Origin: DATLNF01 sp046590575
GTDB taxonomy: Bacteria; Actinomycetota; Actinomycetes; BP-191
Length of the DNA: 7,436 bases
Direction: 5' to 3'
Assembly: GCA_046590575.1 (NCBI GenBank)
Contig: JBKJUS010000033.1
Span: forward strand, 1 to 7,436
The notes under the pieces were generated by a model. That model was given only the letters and a program-made list of their open reading frames with translations, ran no database searches and had not been told where the DNA came from. Each line of letters opens with the position of its first letter. Positions within the stretch are counted from its first letter, which is position 1. Shown piece after piece: positions 4,553 to 7,436 of this stretch. The translations under genes and the position numbers were made by a program.

Positions 4553-5905
4553 CTACGTTTTGCCGCGGACGGCAAAGACGCGCCACGTTCCGGGCACGCC
4601 CTTGAGCTCGCGCTCGCCGCGGTCGTCGAACTCGATGCCCGCGCCAGCGACGAGGTCGGTCACGGTCCGCGAGACCAGAACCTCGCCGGCTTCCGCAATG
4701 GCGGCGACTCGCGCCCCGATGTGGACGGCGATGCCCGCAATATCGTCGCCACGGAGCTCGACTTCACCGGTATGGAGACCGACCCGCACCGCCACGCCCA
4801 ACTGCTGGGCTCCATCGCGGATCGCGCAGGCGCACTGGATGGCGCGGGCGGGCCCTTCGAACGAGGCGAAGAAGCCGTCACCCGTCATCTTCACTTCAGT
4901 CCCCCGGAACCGCCCCAACTGGCGACGCACCATGGCGTCGTGAGCGTCCAGGCGGTCACGCCAGGCCCGGTCACCCATAGCGCTCGCCTGAGCAGTGGAA
5001 TCGACGATGTCGCTGAACAAGACGGTGGCGAGGACCCGGTCGGGCTCGGGCGGCTGGCGGGTGCCGGTGAGAAACTCCTCGATCTCAGCGAGCATCCCGT
5101 CGGTCTCGCCCACCCAATAGAGCGAGTCGCGCCCCGGAAGCTCCACGTAGGTGGCGTCTGGAATGTGCTCGGCGAGGTAGCGGCCGTGAGCGGATGTGAT
5201 CGTCGGACAGTCGCGGCGGTGCAGCACGAGGGTTGGCACCCGGATGAGCGGCAACAACTCCCGGACGTCAGCGAGATTGCTAGTCCGCATTTTTGCCTGG
5301 GCCGTGCTCGGGCTGGCACTCCGCCGGCCGGCCCTGACCCACCATGAGCGAAAGGCTGGGTCAGCCGCGACGCTCGGTGCGAACAGGGCGAGATCGTCGA
5401 ATCCCTCTTGCAGGGCGTCCGGGCGAGTGACGACCTCGAGAAATCGATCGATGACGTCACGCGGAACGCCAAAGGGGTAGTCGGGTGCAGCAGCCACGCG
5501 CGCTGTGCCGTTGACGATGACCAACTGGCTGACCCTGTCCGGGTGGGTCGCTGTCATCATGATCGCCTTGGCGGACGCTTCCATGTCAACGAGCACCGCC
5601 ACAGACTGCACTCCCACCGCGTCGAGCACCCCGATGGCATCGTCGACCCACTGCTCCAGCGCCGGCAGCTCCGACAACGCGAGCGGATCCGACAGCCCGA
5701 GGCCACGACAGTCGAAGCGGATCAGCCGGCTGAACGACTCCAGCCGCTTGTGGAACCGCAGGAGTGCCGGCTCCTCGTCCATGCTGTCGATCGACGCATT
5801 GCTGGCGAAGAAGTGAAGAAGATCGAGTTCACCGTGACCCAGCACCTGGTACGCAATGTGAGTGTCGCCGCTCCGTGCGTATCGAACGTCGCGATCGTCC
5901 GTCAT
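4553..5905 (-). CDS. Class III adenylate cyclase with N-terminal degenerate alpha/beta-hydrolase domain
   Basis: Predicted cytoplasmic enzyme making cAMP from ATP, with an N-terminal hydrolase-fold module as in mycobacterial Rv1900c. The 450-aa protein starts at ATG 5905 (MTDDRDVRYA); upstream codons to 6109 are low-complexity Arg-rich and overlap the divergent promoter. Residues about 5-281 form the alpha/beta-hydrolase domain (FDCRGLGLSDP at 64-74, HGRYLAEHIPDATYVELPG at 240-258). The elbow reads VDMEAS, with Met108 where Ser is expected, and PGRDSLYWVG has Ser261 where the catalytic His usually lies. Residues 290-450 are the cyclase domain: metal Asp299 (LFSDIVDST) and Asp343 (KMTGDGFF), substrate Lys339 and Asp388, and Arg399; the usual transition-state Asn is His395. 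Asp spacing (44) matches Rv1625c. The stop is TAG at 4553. No clear RBS is seen. It is divergent from the secreted repeat protein. Confidence 0.93.
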   Translation of the reverse strand: MTDDRDVRYARSGDTHIAYQVLGHGELDLLHFFASNASIDSMDEEPALLRFHKRLESFSRLIRFDCRGLGLSDPLALSELPALEQWVDDAIGVLDAVGVQSVAVLVDMEASAKAIMMTATHPDRVSQLVIVNGTARVAAAPDYPFGVPRDVIDRFLEVVTRPDALQEGFDDLALFAPSVAADPAFRSWWVRAGRRSASPSTAQAKMRTSNLADVRELLPLIRVPTLVLHRRDCPTITSAHGRYLAEHIPDATYVELPGRDSLYWVGETDGMLAEIEEFLTGTRQPPEPDRVLATVLFSDIVDSTAQASAMGDRAWRDRLDAHDAMVRRQLGRFRGTEVKMTGDGFFASFEGPARAIQCACAIRDGAQQLGVAVRVGLHTGEVELRGDDIAGIAVHIGARVAAIAEAGEVLVSRTVTDLVAGAGIEFDDRGERELKGVPGTWRVFAVRGKT

Positions 5906-6015
5906 GCGCACAGTCTGGCATCGGCCGAAGAGGCGGGGTACTCCGCCGAGTTGCGATTTGGTGGCCAATCTGTGGATCTTCGAGCGCTGCCAATCGTCCG
6001 TCGTAACCTCCTTAC
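5906..6015. promoter_or_regulatory. Divergent intergenic promoter region, with leaderless-type promoter for the + gene
   Basis: This 110-bp stretch separates the cyclase (-) from the secreted protein (+). Rightward, TAACCT (6004-6009) fits TAnnnT and lies 6 nt before GTG 6016; TTCGAG (5979-5984) is a weak -35 with a 19-bp spacer. No Shine-Dalgarno is present (the bases before the start read CCTCCTTAC), so leaderless translation is likely. Leftward, CAGACT (minus strand, 5917-5912) sits 6 nt before the cyclase ATG, a poor but similarly spaced match. Confidence 0.5.
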
Positions 6016-7436
6016 GTGAAGCGCCTCGTTCTCCCGCTCGCCGGTCTCCTGCTGCTCGCCGGTCTCTCGGCTCCCGCCTTGGCGGGCGACCTGAAGCCTG
6101 GCCAGTCAACGTTCACGGCGCTTGAGCCGGCGCGGCTCCTCGACACCCGCACGACCGGCACCCCGGTCGGTCCGGGCGGCACCGTCGACCTGGTCGTCGC
6201 CGACGGCCTGCGGGTGCCGCAGGGCGCGACGGCGGTCGTCCTCAACGTCACGGCGACCGGCGCAACCGCGTCCACCGACGTTCGGGCCTACCCCACCCCC
6301 ATCGGCGACGAGGCGCCTCCCACGGTGAGCAACCTCAACACCGTCGCGGGCAGCACTGTCGCCAACCTCGTGCACGTCAAGGTCGGCGCAGGAGGTGCGG
6401 TACGGCTGCGCAACTCCTCCGGCAGCGTGCACCTGATCGCCGACCTGTCCGGCTACTTCGCCGAGCAGGCCGGCTCGACGTACGTCGGCGTCGAGCCGCG
6501 CCGGCTGATGGACACCCGCGATGGGCAGGCTCCGCTCGCCGGCGGTGAGATCCGGCACCTTCCCGTGGCCGGTGTCGCGAACGGCGCCCCGGCCGAGGCC
6601 ACCGCGGTCGTGCTCACCGTGACCGCCGTCGGCGCTACCCGCCCGACCGACATCCGCGTGTGGCCGCGCCGCGACGCCGAGCCGCCGCTGGTCAGCAACC
6701 TCAACCCGCCGCCGGGCCGCCCCGTTGCGGCGTCGGCCGTCGTAGGAGTGGGCGACCGGGGCGAGGTCAGCCTGCGCAGCAGCACCGGCACCGTGCACGT
6801 CGTCGTCGACCTGGCCGGCTGGTACCTGCCGACGGCAGACGGCTCGGCCTTCCACCCCGTCGCCCCGACCCGACTGACCGACACCCGGACCACCGGTGCA
6901 CCGGTCGGTCCGGGAGGGGTGCTCGACGTGCAGGTCGCCGGGGCCGGGACAATCCCGTTCCCGGCCACGGCCGTCGTGCTCAACGTGACCGCCGTCGGCG
7001 CCACAGCGACCACAGACATCCGCGCCTACCCGACGCCGGTCGGCAGCGCCGTGCCGCTGGCCAGCAGCCTCAACGTCGTACGCGGTGAGACCCGCCCCAA
7101 CGCGGTCGTGGCCACCGTCGGGCAGGACGGCTCGGTCCGGCTGCGCAACAGCGCGGGCAGCGTCCACCTGGTCGTCGACCTCGCCGGCTGGTTCGCTCCT
7201 ACCGGTGACGGCTGGGACATCAGCTGGCCGCAGTGCACCGCCGCAGGGGCGACGACAAGCCGGCTTCCGACCGGCGGCGCTTTCGCGGTCGTGGGGCTGA
7301 CGCGCAGCAGGCCGTTCAGCGACAACGAGTGCTTCGCCGCGCAGTGGGCGTGGGCGAGCAGCCTGCCGGGCGAGCCCGCCGTCTACGTCAACGTCAACGC
7401 CCCCGGCCCGCGCGACACGGCTGACGGCCGGATCTG
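6016..7436 (+). CDS. Secreted protein with three LLDTR-type repeats and a C-terminal GWDISWPQC domain (3' end outside window)
   Basis: An exported, probably cell-surface or extracellular protein; 473 codons are visible and the frame is open at the right edge. From GTG 6016 it opens with a signal peptide: KR, a Leu-rich core, then SAPALA and probable cleavage before GDLKPG (residue 26). Three repeats follow (6112-6468, 6478-6831, 6850-7200), each with EPARLLDTR-like opening, GP(V)GPGG, TAVVLNVTA.GA.A.TD.RAYP, NLN and GSVHL..DL.GWF. Such beta-rich repeats are common in secreted actinobacterial proteins beside hydrolase domains. From about 7210 begins GWDISWPQC, then GGAFAVVGLTRSRPF, ECFAAQWAWA and AVYVNVNAPGP, which resembles extracellular GH25/DUF1906-like barrels of actinomycetes; that part is incomplete and the enzymatic activity is unproven. 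The start is supported by a leaderless promoter. Confidence 0.88.
   Translation, partial: MKRLVLPLAGLLLLAGLSAPALAGDLKPGQSTFTALEPARLLDTRTTGTPVGPGGTVDLVVADGLRVPQGATAVVLNVTATGATASTDVRAYPTPIGDEAPPTVSNLNTVAGSTVANLVHVKVGAGGAVRLRNSSGSVHLIADLSGYFAEQAGSTYVGVEPRRLMDTRDGQAPLAGGEIRHLPVAGVANGAPAEATAVVLTVTAVGATRPTDIRVWPRRDAEPPLVSNLNPPPGRPVAASAVVGVGDRGEVSLRSSTGTVHVVVDLAGWYLPTADGSAFHPVAPTRLTDTRTTGAPVGPGGVLDVQVAGAGTIPFPATAVVLNVTAVGATATTDIRAYPTPVGSAVPLASSLNVVRGETRPNAVVATVGQDGSVRLRNSAGSVHLVVDLAGWFAPTGDGWDISWPQCTAAGATTSRLPTGGAFAVVGLTRSRPFSDNECFAAQWAWASSLPGEPAVYVNVNAPGPRDTADGRI
6112..7200 (+). repeat. Three tandem ~120-residue repeats in the secreted protein
   Basis: Repeat units begin at 6112, 6478 and 6850 (periods 366 and 372 nt). 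Units 1 and 3 are the most alike (TTGTPVGPGG against TTGAPVGPGG; RAYPTPIG against RAYPTPVG). Unit 2 is more diverged: RRLMDTRDGQAPLAGG and RVWPRRDAEPP. The pattern suggests domain duplication followed by faster divergence or different origin of the middle unit. Confidence 0.85.

Noticed and set aside
4499..5347. Plus-strand open frame (282 codons) opposite the cyclase
   Set aside because: No recognisable domain; the minus strand carries all conserved cyclase motifs.
5906..6109. N-terminal extension of the cyclase to 6109
   Set aside because: The extra 68 residues are Arg-rich without homology and would overlap the promoter and signal-peptide codons of the divergent gene; family proteins start near MTDDRDVRYA.
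6106..7167. Long minus-strand open frame (353 codons) opposite the secreted protein
   Set aside because: Its Gly/Arg/Asp-rich, repetitive composition mirrors the LLDTR repeats on the plus strand, where signal peptide and repeats are clear.
1..7436. CRISPR arrays, rRNA, transposase or integrase genes
   Set aside because: No short regularly spaced repeats, rRNA-like sequence, or DDE/tyrosine/serine recombinase motifs were found on reading the frames; the direct repeats near recQ are not accompanied by a recombinase.

Overview
The window comes from a GC-rich genome, most likely an actinomycete (Actinomycetota). The grounds are strong G/C bias at codon third positions, frequent GTG starts, leaderless-type promoters, a RecQ helicase fused to a phosphoribosyltransferase-like tail, an alpha/beta-hydrolase/adenylate-cyclase fusion of the Rv1900c type, and a secreted protein with LLDTR-type repeats. 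No genus can be named from the sequence alone.

Layout. (1) 1-1890 (+): 3' part of a recQ-family helicase gene that enters from the left edge. (2) 1903-2438 (+): a complete YefM/YoeB toxin-antitoxin module with a recognisable operator and a 4-nt GTGA overlap between antitoxin and toxin. It lies between the true recQ 3' end and a diverged second copy of that end (about 2453-2536). (3) 2517-2837 (-): an unrecognised 106-aa protein with a strong ribosome binding site. (4) 2838-3160: intergenic DNA with several hairpins, a 10-bp inverted repeat, a promoter-like element and a candidate leaderless cysteine-rich short ORF whose stop overlaps the next start (ATGA). (5) 3161-4066 (+): a lipoprotein alpha/beta hydrolase. 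(6) 4067-4552: gene debris on the minus strand, a doubly truncated MmcQ/YjbR-type remnant joined out of frame to a truncated small toxin-like gene. (7) 4553-5905 (-): a 450-aa class III nucleotide cyclase with a degenerate alpha/beta-hydrolase domain. (8) 5906-6015: divergent promoter region. (9) 6016-7436 (+): a secreted protein with three ~120-residue repeats and the start of a C-terminal domain, running off the right edge.

How they fit together. There is no single large operon; most units look independent. The TA pair is a self-regulated cassette. The cyclase and the secreted protein are divergent and share a 110-bp control region. The stretch from the TA module to about 4550 looks like an accessory, reshuffled zone between more conserved genes: duplicated recQ tail, orphan gene, lipoprotein hydrolase and gene fossils.

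The most notable signals are the TA module bracketed by two copies of the recQ 3' end, the Cys-rich leaderless upstream ORF coupled to the lipoprotein gene, and the cyclase whose hydrolase domain has lost its Ser and His catalytic residues.
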